Below, piece by piece: positions 25,182-34,939 of a stretch of 64,000 bases of DNA. Position 1 is the stretch's first letter. Each line of letters opens with the position of its first letter. Position numbers and translations under genes: made by a program. The notes under the pieces were generated by a model. It saw nothing but the letters and a program-made list of their open reading frames with translations. It did not search any database and was not told where the DNA came from. The stretch is from an uncultured Bacteroidales bacterium (GTDB lineage Bacteria; Bacteroidota; Bacteroidia; Bacteroidales; UBA932): the NCBI GenBank assembly GCA_900320545.1, contig ONSU01000005.1:1-64000 (forward strand), written 5' to 3'.

Positions 25182-27682
25182 AAGGGCGGTGGGCATACGG
25201 TCTGTGCCTGGTGGTCTGTGCGCTGATGCATCTGTCTTTCCTGCGCGCACAGGAGCCGATCCTGCTGGAGCCTTCTGTCGTGTCCGCCTCCAGACCGCTT
25301 GTCAAGGCGGTCGGGGATACGCTGGTATTCAACCCTGACGCGCTGCCCCTGGAGGATGACGCCTCTCTGGAGGACCTCCTGAAAATGATTCCCGGCCTGG
25401 CCGTGGAGGGCGGGGAAGTGACGCTTTACGGCCGCAGGATCGAGAAAATGCTGGTCGGCGGGAAACTCTATTTCGGCGGCGACGTGGCGGCGGGCCTTCG
25501 GAATCTCAGGGCGGAGGAGATCGAATCCGTCGCCAGTTATCAGCGTCCCAGCGATTTCGCCCGCATTTCCGGCATCGACGACGGGGAAGAGGAACCGGTC
25601 CTGGACGTCAAGATCAAAAAACAGTTCCTCAACGCGCTCAAGGGACGGGCCCGGGCGGGGGGCGGATATCCGGCGCATTTCCTCGCTTCCGTAAACGGAG
25701 GCGTTACAACGGACACCTCCCGCGTGTCGTTCGTCCTCGGTGCCAACAACACCCTCGGCGCGCCGGACATCCTTTCCCAGAATACAAGCCGGATCGGGAC
25801 CGGTTCCGCCGGCTATCCGCTCTCGCGGGACGCGGGCCTGGACTTCAACCTCAAGCGCGGTTCCCTGGACATGACGGCCCATGTCCGGTATGACGGGAAC
25901 GACCACGACCGCTATCGGGAAAACTGGACCCGGAACGTCTATTCCGGCGGGAAGGAGCAGTACACGACGGCGCGGTATGAAGAGCAGACGCGCAGCGACA
26001 AGGTGACCGCGAATTTTGAGGCCGAATGGCGGCCCCGGAAGGATCTGTACTTCTTCTTCAAGCCTGAATTCGTCTTCAACGGTACGCTCACGTCCTCCGA
26101 TCCCGCCTCCGCTTCCTACAGGAGAGATCCGCTCACGGACGAAGATCCCGCTCTGATTAACCGGGTGCTGCGTCGCCAGACCTCCCTCCGGAACCGCACG
26201 GAGGGGCGTATGACCTTCCAGGTGACGAAGCGTTTTGCAAAGAAAGGCCGCTCCTTCAGTTTCAGAACCTTCGACTACTTCTCGGGCGGTGAAGCCCTCA
26301 ATTTCAACGATTACCTCGCGCTGACCGCCACTTCGCTGGTCAGGAAGCAATATGTGACCGCCCCCTGGCTCCGCAACGACTTCAACGTCCAGTTCTCCTG
26401 GAACGAGCCGCTGGGGAAGCACTGGTATCTGCAGGCGCTTCTGGCCGCGAAACTGTCGGTCTATGGGCTGGACCGGTCGTTCTATTCGCTGGACCGCCTT
26501 CCCGGCACGGAGGACTGGACGGTGCCGATGAATCTTTCCCGGGCGCAGTGGATGGCGAGCCTTCCGGCGGATTACAAATCATCGCTGGATGAGACCTTTA
26601 CCTCTTCCGGGACCTATCTCGGTATCCTGACGACGGGAACGCTCAGTCTGCGCTATGTCAGAAAGCGTTTCAATACGACCTTCGGCGTCAGCGTCCGTCC
26701 GACCTGGGGGCTGGTCCGCTTCCATACGCAGGAGCAGCCGTCCGGCAGCAAGTCTTCCTTCGTCTGCTACGCCGCGCCGCATTTCACCCTTCGCTACAAT
26801 AAGTCCAGGCAGGAGTTTGTCTCGCTGATTTACAAAAGTTCCGTCGGAACGCCTTCGACGGCGAATCTTCTCCCGGTGCGCAGCGGAACCAATCCGCTCT
26901 ATGTCAGCGAGGGCAACCCTTCGCTCAAGCCGTCCTTCACCCACCGCCTGACCCTTAAGTATAATTATTCCCATCCCAAGGGAGGTCGGAGCGTGTCCCT
27001 GGAGGCCTCCGGCCGTGTCGTGCAGAACGGCTTTGCCACCGATACGGAATTCATTCCCGAAACGGGCGGAAGGATCTCCCGGAGCGTCAATGTGGACGGG
27101 AACTGGTCGGCTGCTGCGGACGTGGTCTACAACCAGTCCGTCAAGGGAACGCCGCTCACGGTTTCCAATCATCTGAACGCCTCGGTCGGGGACGATGTGG
27201 TCCTGCTGTACGACTCTTCCCTCAAGGCGAGCGAGCGCAGCGTCCTCCGGCGGATCGCCGTCCGGGACCGGCTGGATCTGACGGCCCGCTGGAAAAGCGT
27301 GATGCTGACGGGCCGCGTGATGGGGGAATGGCTCTATGAACGGAGCCTGCAGCGTCCCGAATTCTCGCAGATGCCGTGGATGGTGGGCGGCGCCCTGCTT
27401 TTCCGGTGGAACCTTCCCCGGCGCTGGACGATCTCCACAGACTTCAATCCCGTCCTGTCGCGCGGCAACGGATATCCGGGACTGGACGGGATGTATTATT
27501 ATTGGAACGCTTCCGTGTCGAAGGGATTCTTTGACGGGAAGATGCTTCTCCGGCTTACGGGCAACAATCTGCTCGGGGAGGAGAGAAACAGTGTCCGCCG
27601 GTTTGCGGCGTCCTCACGGTCTGTCTACCGCTATCTCTCTCCCGGACGCTGCGTGCTGCTGCAACTGTCCGTCAAATTCTAG
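25178..27682 (+). CDS. TonB-receptor-like outer-membrane beta-barrel protein
   Basis: 834 residues with a signal peptide (about 1-24, ending LRAQ). A plug-like region (about 30-150, DASLEDLLKMIPGLAVEGGEV) is followed by a barrel rich in alternating aromatic strands. It ends in a C-terminal Phe (VKF), typical of outer-membrane insertion. It has no N-terminal carboxypeptidase-like domain and no clear TonB box. The ligand is unknown. It is the last gene of the lpxC operon and overlaps the convergent FadL-like gene by 4 bp. Confidence 0.85.
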   Translation: MKGRWAYGLCLVVCALMHLSFLRAQEPILLEPSVVSASRPLVKAVGDTLVFNPDALPLEDDASLEDLLKMIPGLAVEGGEVTLYGRRIEKMLVGGKLYFGGDVAAGLRNLRAEEIESVASYQRPSDFARISGIDDGEEEPVLDVKIKKQFLNALKGRARAGGGYPAHFLASVNGGVTTDTSRVSFVLGANNTLGAPDILSQNTSRIGTGSAGYPLSRDAGLDFNLKRGSLDMTAHVRYDGNDHDRYRENWTRNVYSGGKEQYTTARYEEQTRSDKVTANFEAEWRPRKDLYFFFKPEFVFNGTLTSSDPASASYRRDPLTDEDPALINRVLRRQTSLRNRTEGRMTFQVTKRFAKKGRSFSFRTFDYFSGGEALNFNDYLALTATSLVRKQYVTAPWLRNDFNVQFSWNEPLGKHWYLQALLAAKLSVYGLDRSFYSLDRLPGTEDWTVPMNLSRAQWMASLPADYKSSLDETFTSSGTYLGILTTGTLSLRYVRKRFNTTFGVSVRPTWGLVRFHTQEQPSGSKSSFVCYAAPHFTLRYNKSRQEFVSLIYKSSVGTPSTANLLPVRSGTNPLYVSEGNPSLKPSFTHRLTLKYNYSHPKGGRSVSLEASGRVVQNGFATDTEFIPETGGRISRSVNVDGNWSAAADVVYNQSVKGTPLTVSNHLNASVGDDVVLLYDSSLKASERSVLRRIAVRDRLDLTARWKSVMLTGRVMGEWLYERSLQRPEFSQMPWMVGGALLFRWNLPRRWTISTDFNPVLSRGNGYPGLDGMYYYWNASVSKGFFDGKMLLRLTGNNLLGEERNSVRRFAASSRSVYRYLSPGRCVLLQLSVKF

Positions 27683-29313
27683 AACCGCCAGCCGACGGTG
27701 GCGAAGACATCCCACAGATTGTTTTTGAAGACCGTGATCTCCGGTGAGGGGACATTCTCGATGTAGTCGGCGTAAGGTCTTACGTAGATATTGTCCTTGA
27801 GGTGGACCCGGACGGCCACGTCCGCGAAGAAGGAACCGTCGGAGATGAATCCGGCGCCCATGGAGAACGAACTGTCGTGGCTGCGGACCTTGACGGGATT
27901 GCCTCCGATCGTCCTGGACTGGGTGATGTATTTGCCGTCATCGCCTTTCTCGGGACTGGTGACGAGGCCGTAACCGGCACGGAGGGCCAGTTTGCGGACC
28001 GGCTTGAATTCGGCGCCGATGCGCAGCGCGTGCGAGACCCCCATATACTGTGAAATCTCCCAGTTGGCGTCCGAGAACTCGGAGTCGTTCCGATAGGCGC
28101 TCCGCAGTTTCATGTCCTTATAGTTCATCAGTTCATAGTCTGCGCTGATGAGGCCGACCTGACCGATCGTCCACGCAAGGCCGGCGTTGAAACGCCAGGG
28201 GGTGCGGCACCGCCAGGAGTATTTTCCCGCGGGGGATTCGGCCGAGAGGGTGCTCTCGCCGAGATAGTTGATGGACATGTCCTGGCTCCAGCGTTCTTTG
28301 ACGCCAATGACGGTGGGCGTCTGTACGGATGCGCCGATGCGGACGCCGCCGGGGAGCCGCGCCAGGAGGCCCAGCTGGGCGTAGACGCCGGCGCCGGAAG
28401 CCGTGTAGGAGTAGCGCGCCTTGGCGTCGTTGAAGTATTTCGTGGTGCCGTCGTCGAAGGGAATCGGGAAGTCGGCGCTGCGGATGGCCTGCTCGCGGAT
28501 GTAGTCGTCATACCGGTAGTCGAGACTCGTGATGCCGAGGTTGGCGCCGATGTAGAGGAAGTTGCTGATGTTGCCGGCCCAGTTGAAGACGATGTCGTAT
28601 TTGTTGCCGAATACGAGCTGCCCGTAGCGCTGGTCGAGTTCTCCTGCGAGGCCGATTTCTTCGCCCTGGATGAATTCGGTGGCACCCGCATACTTGTCAG
28701 TATACCCGTTGTAGGTGGCGATCAGGCCGGCCTGATAGGCGGTGACGGGCAGCCAGGGATAATTGTCGTAGGCGCCGCTGCCGTTGAGTTCCGCGCTGGG
28801 AATGCCGTCGGCCTGGGTGGCCAGGTAGCCGAGATAGGTGCTCCGGTCCTGGAGTCCGCTCGCGAAGATTTCGTTGAGGAAATTGCCGGACGGGGTGCCG
28901 AGGACGCTGATCGAATAACTGACGAGGCCTCTTTCGCGGTTGGTGTTGACGTTGAGCGAAGCGCCGAAAGAGGGGAGCGTGAAGCGGGGGTGACTGGTGC
29001 TGTTGGAGTCGCCGAACCCTTCGGGAACCGTGGAACCTTGGGTGAGGATGGAACCGGTCGTGCTGTTGGTGGAGATGCTGACGCCGGGGCCCAGCATAAT
29101 CTGCGAGTAGCCGGCTACGGCGCCGCCGGCCGGATTGAACCAGATGCTGCCGAGGTCGCCTCCGACAGCCGTCACGGCGTTGCCCATACCGATCGTGCGG
29201 GCGGAGCCGTAAGAGGTGTTGGCGGAGAAATTCCTGGCGTCGTACATGCTCTGCGCCGCCGCTGCCGTCGCAATCCCCATAAGAAGGGCGGATGTCAATA
29301 TTCTGTTACGCAT
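27679..29313 (-). CDS. OmpP1/FadL-family outer-membrane transporter
   Basis: 544 residues with a signal peptide ending near AAAAQ. The motif YGSARTIGMGNAVTAVGGD followed by SIWFNPAGGA is the FadL/OmpP1 N-terminal hatch signature. The protein ends with Phe (VGWRF). FadL homologues import hydrophobic molecules, with fatty acids the classic substrate; the substrate here is inferred only. It is 42 bp downstream of the lipoprotein gene on the same strand and may be co-transcribed. Confidence 0.88.
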   Translation of the reverse strand: MRNRILTSALLMGIATAAAAQSMYDARNFSANTSYGSARTIGMGNAVTAVGGDLGSIWFNPAGGAVAGYSQIMLGPGVSISTNSTTGSILTQGSTVPEGFGDSNSTSHPRFTLPSFGASLNVNTNRERGLVSYSISVLGTPSGNFLNEIFASGLQDRSTYLGYLATQADGIPSAELNGSGAYDNYPWLPVTAYQAGLIATYNGYTDKYAGATEFIQGEEIGLAGELDQRYGQLVFGNKYDIVFNWAGNISNFLYIGANLGITSLDYRYDDYIREQAIRSADFPIPFDDGTTKYFNDAKARYSYTASGAGVYAQLGLLARLPGGVRIGASVQTPTVIGVKERWSQDMSINYLGESTLSAESPAGKYSWRCRTPWRFNAGLAWTIGQVGLISADYELMNYKDMKLRSAYRNDSEFSDANWEISQYMGVSHALRIGAEFKPVRKLALRAGYGLVTSPEKGDDGKYITQSRTIGGNPVKVRSHDSSFSMGAGFISDGSFFADVAVRVHLKDNIYVRPYADYIENVPSPEITVFKNNLWDVFATVGWRF

Positions 29314-29355
29314 GGTTTTGTCGTTTTGAATCTGTTTTCGGAATCGTTTTATCCG

Positions 29356-30684
29356 TTAGTGCCTGCCGCCGGAGGAATGGCTGCTGCCGCCGGAGTAACT
29401 GGAGTGGCCGCCTCCCGAATAGCTGGAATGGCTGCTGCCGGAGTAACTGGAGTGGCTGCCGCCAGAATAACTGGAGCGGGAACTGCTGCCGGAATAGCTT
29501 GAGGAGCCGGAACTTCTGTACGAAGAACTGGAAGAACTGCCGGAAGAGCGGCTGGAAGATGTCGAAGGCCGGTAGGAACTGCCGCTGCTGCTGCTTGAAC
29601 TTCTGTAGGTCGAGCCGGAGGAGCGGGATGAACTGCCGCTGCTGCTTGAACTTCTGTAGGAAGAACTGGAGGACGACGTCGAGGGACGGCTGGAACTCGA
29701 ACCGGACGAGGACGAGCGGTAGGAGGAGCTGCCGGAAGAAGAGCGGACCGTGCTGCCGGATGAGGTGGCGACGGAACGTCCGGTAGAGGTGGAGGCGGTC
29801 CCGGAACGGACGGCGGTGCCGGATGAGGAGCGGACTGCCGTGCCGGTGGAGGAACTGCGGGTGACGGGGCGGACGACGCTCGTGCTGCGGGCGGCCGAGG
29901 TCCGGATCGCTCCGGTGCGGGATGCGGAAACGCGGGAAGCGCCCGAACTGGCGGTGCGGGTGACGGTTCCGGCCCGGCTGGTGCTGCTCACGCGTGTGCC
30001 GAGCCCGGATGCGAGGCGGCCTGCGCCACCGGTGACATGGCTGCGGGGCGACCAGACGGAGGGCTCGTGGTAATAGTGGTGATGATGGTGGTGATGCCCG
30101 TAATAATACGGGTAGTGGTAATAATAGCCGCCATAATACCAGGGATCCCAGTAATAGGAGCTGTAATACCACGGGCTGTAATACCTGCCGTACCAGCCGT
30201 AATAGTACGGATAGTAGGAAGGATAGTACCACGGATCGTACCAGCTGTACCAGGAGTTGTAATACCACGGATCTGCACCCCAGTACCACGAACTGTAGTA
30301 AGGGGAGTAATACCAGGGCCGGTAGCCCCAGGCGTATTCGTACCGGAGGTCATACCAGGAGGGCTGGTCGAAGACGGTGACCGTGGCGGTGCCTTCGCCC
30401 GGGTTTAGCTTGATGGATGCGGCTTTGTCGCGCGGGATGACGATGGTGTCGCGCTGGCCGTCACCGCTGAGGAAAATCTGCGAGCCCCTGGTCTCGGCGA
30501 TCAGGGCGTCCGTCTCCTCGGCCGTCGTAGCGGACTGGGCGGGCCGGGTGGCGGCAGGTGTCGGTTTATAGTAGATTCCGTCCGGGAAGCGCTGGCTTGT
30601 GGAAGCGGAGTATTGACCGGCGGCCGCGCAGGACCCGAGGGCTGCGGCTGCGGCAAGACAGAGCACATTGTTGAACGTTTTCAT
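29356..30684 (-). CDS. Low-complexity lipoprotein with Tyr/Trp, His and Ser/Gly tracts
   Basis: 442 residues. A lipobox LGSC (Cys19) ends the signal peptide. Residues about 70-115 form a short ordered domain. Residues about 115-200 are Tyr/Trp-rich with repeated SWYDPWYYP-like units. Seven consecutive His lie at 197-203, followed by YYHE. The last 200 residues are Ser/Arg/Gly repeats (SSYSGSSH-like) ending GGRH. No catalytic domain is recognised. The His tract could bind metal and the tail could be surface exposed; both are inference. Confidence 0.8.
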   Translation of the reverse strand: MKTFNNVLCLAAAAALGSCAAAGQYSASTSQRFPDGIYYKPTPAATRPAQSATTAEETDALIAETRGSQIFLSGDGQRDTIVIPRDKAASIKLNPGEGTATVTVFDQPSWYDLRYEYAWGYRPWYYSPYYSSWYWGADPWYYNSWYSWYDPWYYPSYYPYYYGWYGRYYSPWYYSSYYWDPWYYGGYYYHYPYYYGHHHHHHHYYHEPSVWSPRSHVTGGAGRLASGLGTRVSSTSRAGTVTRTASSGASRVSASRTGAIRTSAARSTSVVRPVTRSSSTGTAVRSSSGTAVRSGTASTSTGRSVATSSGSTVRSSSGSSSYRSSSSGSSSSRPSTSSSSSSYRSSSSSGSSSRSSGSTYRSSSSSSGSSYRPSTSSSRSSGSSSSSSYRSSGSSSYSGSSSRSSYSGGSHSSYSGSSHSSYSGGGHSSYSGGSSHSSGGRH

Positions 30685-30717
30685 AGTATGAATCCCCTAT
30701 AATATTATAATTTTACG

Positions 30718-30725
30718 TATCTTTG
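30718..30725 (+). promoter_or_regulatory. -7 box of proS promoter
   Basis: TATCTTTG, perfect match to TAnnTTTG, about 97 bp before the proS ATG. The -33 region is A/T-rich without a clear TTTG. Confidence 0.6.
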
Positions 30726-30821
30726 TACCGAAAAAACGGCGATACGGATATGTTGCAATTTCCGTACCCGAGCCGGATACACTGCAATTTTAATGATAAA
30801 TCGTGAAAATTCAAAGACAGA

Positions 30822-32300
30822 ATGGCAAAAGAGGTAACTAGAAGATCAGAAAATTATTCCCAGTGGTACAATGACCTGGTGGTGAAGGCCGACCTGGCCG
30901 AGCAGAGCGCGGTCCGGGGATGCATGGTCATCAAGCCCTACGGTTACGCCATCTGGGAGAAAATGCAGCATATACTGGACGGAATGTTCAAGAAGACGGG
31001 CGTGAAGAACGCCTACTTCCCGCTGTTCATCCCGAAATCCTTCCTGAGCCGGGAAGCCGAGCACGTAGAGGGATTCGCCAAGGAATGCGCCGTGGTGACG
31101 CATCACCGGCTGATGACCAATCCCGACGGTCCGGGCGTCGTCGTCGATCCGACGGCGAAACTGGAGGAGGAACTCGTCGTCCGGCCGACTTCCGAGACCA
31201 TCATCTGGAGCACTTACAAGAACTGGATCCACTCGTGGCGCGACCTGCCTGTGCTCTGCAACCAGTGGTGCAACGTCGTCCGCTGGGAGATGCGTACGCG
31301 CCTTTTCCTCCGTACCGCCGAATTTCTCTGGCAGGAGGGCCATACCGCCCACGCGACGGCCGAGGAGGCCTATCAGGAGGCGGAGCGGATGGTGCACGTG
31401 TATGCCGACTTCGCCCGTAACGTGATGGCGATGCCGGTCGTGGTGGGCCACAAGAGCCCGGGCGAACGGTTCGCCGGCGCGCTCGACACGCTCACGATCG
31501 AGGCCCTGATGCAGGACGGAAAGGCCCTTCAGGCCGGCACGTCCCACTTCCTCGGGCAGAATTTCGCCAAATCCTTCGACGTTCAGTTTACCAATAAGGA
31601 AGGCAAGCAGGAATATGTCTGGGCTTCGTCCTGGGGTGTTTCCACCCGTCTGATGGGCGCGCTCATCATGGCTCACGGCGACGACAACGGCCTCGTGCTT
31701 CCTCCGGCCCTCGCCCCGATCCAGGTGGTGATGGTCCCGATCTACAAGACTCCGGAGGAGAGGGCCGCGATCCTCGCCAAGATGGACGAGGTCAAGAAAG
31801 CGCTGGAGGCGAGCGGCCACAGCGTCGAGATCGACGACCGCGACACCCTCCGTCCCGGTTTCAAGTTTGCCGAGTGGGAGCTCAAGGGCGTTCCGGTGCG
31901 GCTCGCCATCGGTCCGCGCGACCTCGAGGGCGGTACCGTGGAGGTGCATCGTCGCGACACGCTCGAGAAGGTCGTGGAGCCCCTCGAAGGCCTGGACGCC
32001 CGGATTGCCGAACTGCTTGACGCCATTCAGAAGAATATCTACGAGAAGGCGATGGCTTTCCGCGACGCTTCCGTCCGCAAGGTCGACACCTGGGAGGAGT
32101 TCAAGACCGAGATCGAGAAAGGCGGCTTCCTCCTCTGCCACTGGGACGGAACGGCGGAGACCGAGGCGAAGATTCAGGAAGAAACCAAGGCCACGATCCG
32201 CTGCATTCCCGTCGACAGCTACCTCTGCGAGGAGGAAGGCACGTGCGTCTATTCCGGCAAGCCTTCCCATCAGCGTGTCCTGTTCGCCAGGTCGTACTAG
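30822..32300 (+). CDS. proS: Prolyl-tRNA synthetase (short, archaeal/eukaryote-like type)
   Basis: 492 residues. It has class II motifs (AYFPLFIP, then RPTSETIIW and the [21 protein letters not shown] motif 2 block), with anticodon-binding and zinc-like C-terminal domains. It lacks the ~180-residue editing insertion of the long bacterial ProRS, as is usual in Bacteroidetes, and ends in Tyr (RSY) as in the archaeal-type enzyme. The DUF3078 gene follows 18 bp downstream. Confidence 0.95.
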   Translation: MAKEVTRRSENYSQWYNDLVVKADLAEQSAVRGCMVIKPYGYAIWEKMQHILDGMFKKTGVKNAYFPLFIPKSFLSREAEHVEGFAKECAVVTHHRLMTNPDGPGVVVDPTAKLEEELVVRPTSETIIWSTYKNWIHSWRDLPVLCNQWCNVVRWEMRTRLFLRTAEFLWQEGHTAHATAEEAYQEAERMVHVYADFARNVMAMPVVVGHKSPGERFAGALDTLTIEALMQDGKALQAGTSHFLGQNFAKSFDVQFTNKEGKQEYVWASSWGVSTRLMGALIMAHGDDNGLVLPPALAPIQVVMVPIYKTPEERAAILAKMDEVKKALEASGHSVEIDDRDTLRPGFKFAEWELKGVPVRLAIGPRDLEGGTVEVHRRDTLEKVVEPLEGLDARIAELLDAIQKNIYEKAMAFRDASVRKVDTWEEFKTEIEKGGFLLCHWDGTAETEAKIQEETKATIRCIPVDSYLCEEEGTCVYSGKPSHQRVLFARSY

Positions 32301-32318
32301 AAATAAATTACTGACAAT

Positions 32319-33509
32319 ATGAAAAAAATTGCATTTACCCTTACCCTTGCGGCGCTTTCGTTCGCCGCGTTCGCCCAGGATCCCGAGGTGAAGAACCCCG
32401 AGGCCGTTGCCGCCGAAGTGCAGGCGGTGAATACGGACGTGCAGGCCGTGGCCGCCGAGGCCGCCGCTGCCGCCGAGGCCGCTCCCGAGGAAGTGAAACC
32501 CGAGCCGAAGCCCAAGTACTGGACCATCAATCTCCAGCACAACATCAATCTCGGCCTGACAGCCCTGTATCAGTGGTCTGCCGGCGGTTTCAACAACGTC
32601 ACCCTTGCGGCCGGCGTTGACTACAACTTCAACTACGCCAAGGACAAGATGATCTGGAACAACCGTCTCCAGCTCGATTACGGCGCGATGTGGTCGGCCG
32701 ACAAACCGATTCTCCAGAAACACAAGGACCGGATTTATTTCGAGTCCAAGTGGGGCCTGGAAACGCCGGCACCCCATCTGAGCTGGTCGGCTTTCTTCGA
32801 TCTGCGCACGCAGTTCCACAACAACTATGACTACCCGACCCCGACTGGCACAGAGGGCGAGCCGAGCAGGGCTGACTGGAGGAGCGCCCGCGTCCTGAAG
32901 TCCGGTTTCCTCTCTCCGCTCTATATGAATCTCGGTCTCGGTCTCCTGTGGACCCCGAAGCCCTGGTTCTCGCTGAACTTCGCCCCGATTACCGGCGGCG
33001 TCGTGGTGGTGATGGATGACGATCTCCGTTACATCTACGGTATGGATCTGCGCCGAAGCAGCCACTTCCGCGAAGATACGCCTAAAGGAAGGGCCACGGA
33101 TGCCGAACGCAAGGCCGCGTATGACGCCGAAGAGTATGGCGACTTCCTCCCGGTCCGTCCGGAATTCGGTGCCCAGCTGAAACTCGACGCCAAGTGGGAG
33201 GTCAATGACAACTTCTCCTACAGCACACAGCTGGCCGTTTTCTATAACTACCTCACTCCCAAGATCGAGCCCCGTATCAACTGGGATCACAAGATCTTCT
33301 GGAAGATGGCCAAGTACTTCGCCCTTTCGCTTTCCGCCAACTTTATCTACGATCCGCTCGTGCTCGTGCGGGACGCCAAGTTGGATGAGACCGGCGTGAA
33401 ATATGCGAAGGGAGAGAAGAATAAGGACGGCATTCCCGACAGCAAGGGAATCCAGATCAAGTCGTTCCTCGAGCTCGGCTTTACCTACACCTTCGCCTCC
33501 AAGAAGTAA
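32319..33509 (+). CDS. DUF3078-family outer-membrane protein
   Basis: 396 residues with a signal peptide (MKKIAFTLTLAALSF, ending AFAQ). It has an Ala/Glu-rich linker (about 20-65) and a beta-rich body containing LTALYQWSAGGFNNVTLA, MIWNNRLQLDYG and DDLRYIYGMDLRR, which match the DUF3078 group of Bacteroidetes. The predicted location is the outer membrane; the function is unknown. Its stop overlaps the tilS ATG by 1 bp. Confidence 0.85.
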   Translation: MKKIAFTLTLAALSFAAFAQDPEVKNPEAVAAEVQAVNTDVQAVAAEAAAAAEAAPEEVKPEPKPKYWTINLQHNINLGLTALYQWSAGGFNNVTLAAGVDYNFNYAKDKMIWNNRLQLDYGAMWSADKPILQKHKDRIYFESKWGLETPAPHLSWSAFFDLRTQFHNNYDYPTPTGTEGEPSRADWRSARVLKSGFLSPLYMNLGLGLLWTPKPWFSLNFAPITGGVVVVMDDDLRYIYGMDLRRSSHFREDTPKGRATDAERKAAYDAEEYGDFLPVRPEFGAQLKLDAKWEVNDNFSYSTQLAVFYNYLTPKIEPRINWDHKIFWKMAKYFALSLSANFIYDPLVLVRDAKLDETGVKYAKGEKNKDGIPDSKGIQIKSFLELGFTYTFASKK

Positions 33510-34861
33510 TGATCCTTCTCGCGGTCAGCGGAGGCATCGATTCGATGTGCATGGCTGAAAAGGCCCGTCTCCAAGGCGGGCCTTTTGCCATCGCGCATTG
33601 CAACTTCGCACTCCGTGGGAGCGAGAGTGACGCCGACGAAGCGATGGTGCGGGAATGGGCATCCCGGTATGGGATGACCTGCCATGTGAAGCGTTTCGAA
33701 ACGGCGTCCTATGCGGCCTCGAACGGGATCAGCATCGAGATGGCGGCCCGGGAACTGCGTTACCGGTGGTTCGGCGAACTGTGCCGCGCGTATGGCTACG
33801 AAGCCGTTGCGGTCGCGCACAATGCCGATGACAATGCCGAGACGATGCTGCTGAATCTGGTGCGGGGGAGCGGTGTCAGGGGATTGCTTGGGATGCGGCC
33901 GGAGGGATTCCTTCCGGATCCGTCGTATGCGGACATCCCCCTGCTGAGGCCGCTGCTCGGAATGCCTCGCGCCGCGATTGCCGCATTCGTTTCGGAGCAC
34001 GGCGTACCGTACCGCGAGGACCGGACCAATGCGGAGAACGACTATAAGCGCAACAAACTCCGCAACCGGGTGTTCCCGGTGCTGCGGGAAATCAACCCGT
34101 CGTATCTCGAGGCGCTGGCTCGGTCCCGCAATCACCTCGGCGAGACGGAAGCCGCCGCCCGGGCGTACTACAGGATGTCCCGGGATGCGGTCTGGGACGG
34201 CGTTTCCGTCGACCTGACGGCGCTGGAGGCCCTGGAGCAGCCGGACTATGTCCTTTATTGCCTGCTGGAGGAGGAGGGATTCGCCGCATTTACCATTGAG
34301 AAAGTGAAATCCATCCTGCACGACAGCGCGACCCGGAGCGGGCGGAAGGTCGTGGAAGGGGACCGGGAGATCGTATTCTCGTCCGGAAACATCCTGATCC
34401 GGCCTTTGTCGTCCGGACTGTCCCTGTCCGCCGCCGACGAGCCGGTCGTCGTCCGTGCACCCGGCTTGTACCGGGTCGGAGGCGTTTCTTTGCAGGTGTC
34501 GCTCCACGATCCGGCCGATTTTTCTTCGTTCAAGACCGCGCCGGGCGTGACGCTCGTCGATGCCGCCGCCCTTCCGTTCCCGTTCCTTGCCAGAGTATGG
34601 CGACCCGGGGACTATATGATCCCGCTCGGAATGCGGGGACGGAAGAAGGTCAGCGACCTGCTTTCGGGCGCCGGTCCCGCCGTGAAAGAGCGGGCGGTCG
34701 TCCTTCTCCGCCCCGGCTGGGAGAAGCGCGGCGCGGGATCTCCGGCCTCGGACGGCCCGGCCTGCGACCGCATCGCAGCCCTTGTCGGCATCCGTCCGGA
34801 CACCGCCTTACGGGTTACTCCCTCCACGGCCCGTATTCTTCGGATTTCCATTCAGGCATAG
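33509..34861 (+). CDS. tilS: tRNA(Ile)-lysidine synthase
   Basis: 450 residues. The PP-loop ATPase motif AVSGGIDSMCM is at residues 4-14. HCNFALRGSESDADE follows, and AHNADDNAETMLLNLVRGSG and a YREDRTNAENDYKRNKLRN block complete the active site. TilS makes lysidine at C34 of tRNA-Ile(CAU), so it is essential. The TilS C-terminal domain (about 340-450) is present. It overlaps the preceding gene by 1 bp. Confidence 0.95.
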   Translation: MILLAVSGGIDSMCMAEKARLQGGPFAIAHCNFALRGSESDADEAMVREWASRYGMTCHVKRFETASYAASNGISIEMAARELRYRWFGELCRAYGYEAVAVAHNADDNAETMLLNLVRGSGVRGLLGMRPEGFLPDPSYADIPLLRPLLGMPRAAIAAFVSEHGVPYREDRTNAENDYKRNKLRNRVFPVLREINPSYLEALARSRNHLGETEAAARAYYRMSRDAVWDGVSVDLTALEALEQPDYVLYCLLEEEGFAAFTIEKVKSILHDSATRSGRKVVEGDREIVFSSGNILIRPLSSGLSLSAADEPVVVRAPGLYRVGGVSLQVSLHDPADFSSFKTAPGVTLVDAAALPFPFLARVWRPGDYMIPLGMRGRKKVSDLLSGAGPAVKERAVVLLRPGWEKRGAGSPASDGPACDRIAALVGIRPDTALRVTPSTARILRISIQA

Positions 34862-34887
34862 GTGTAACGAAAAAGCCCGAAAATGAA

Positions 34888-34917
34888 ACAGGTCCTCCGC
34901 GGCAACGGAGGACCTGT
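34888..34917. terminator. Terminator hairpin between tilS and sppA
   Basis: ACAGGTCCTCCG and CGGAGGACCTGT form a perfect 12-bp stem with a 6-nt loop. The minus side then reads TTTCATTTT, so it mainly serves sppA, which ends 23 bp away; it may also stop tilS transcription. Confidence 0.75.
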
Positions 34918-34939
34918 CACATTTAAGCGGCGTCAAGTG

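Noticed and set aside
29400..29760. Tandem short repeats as a CRISPR array or VNTR
   Set aside because: They are Ser/Gly codon repeats within the lipoprotein gene and are in frame; no spaced repeats of CRISPR type.
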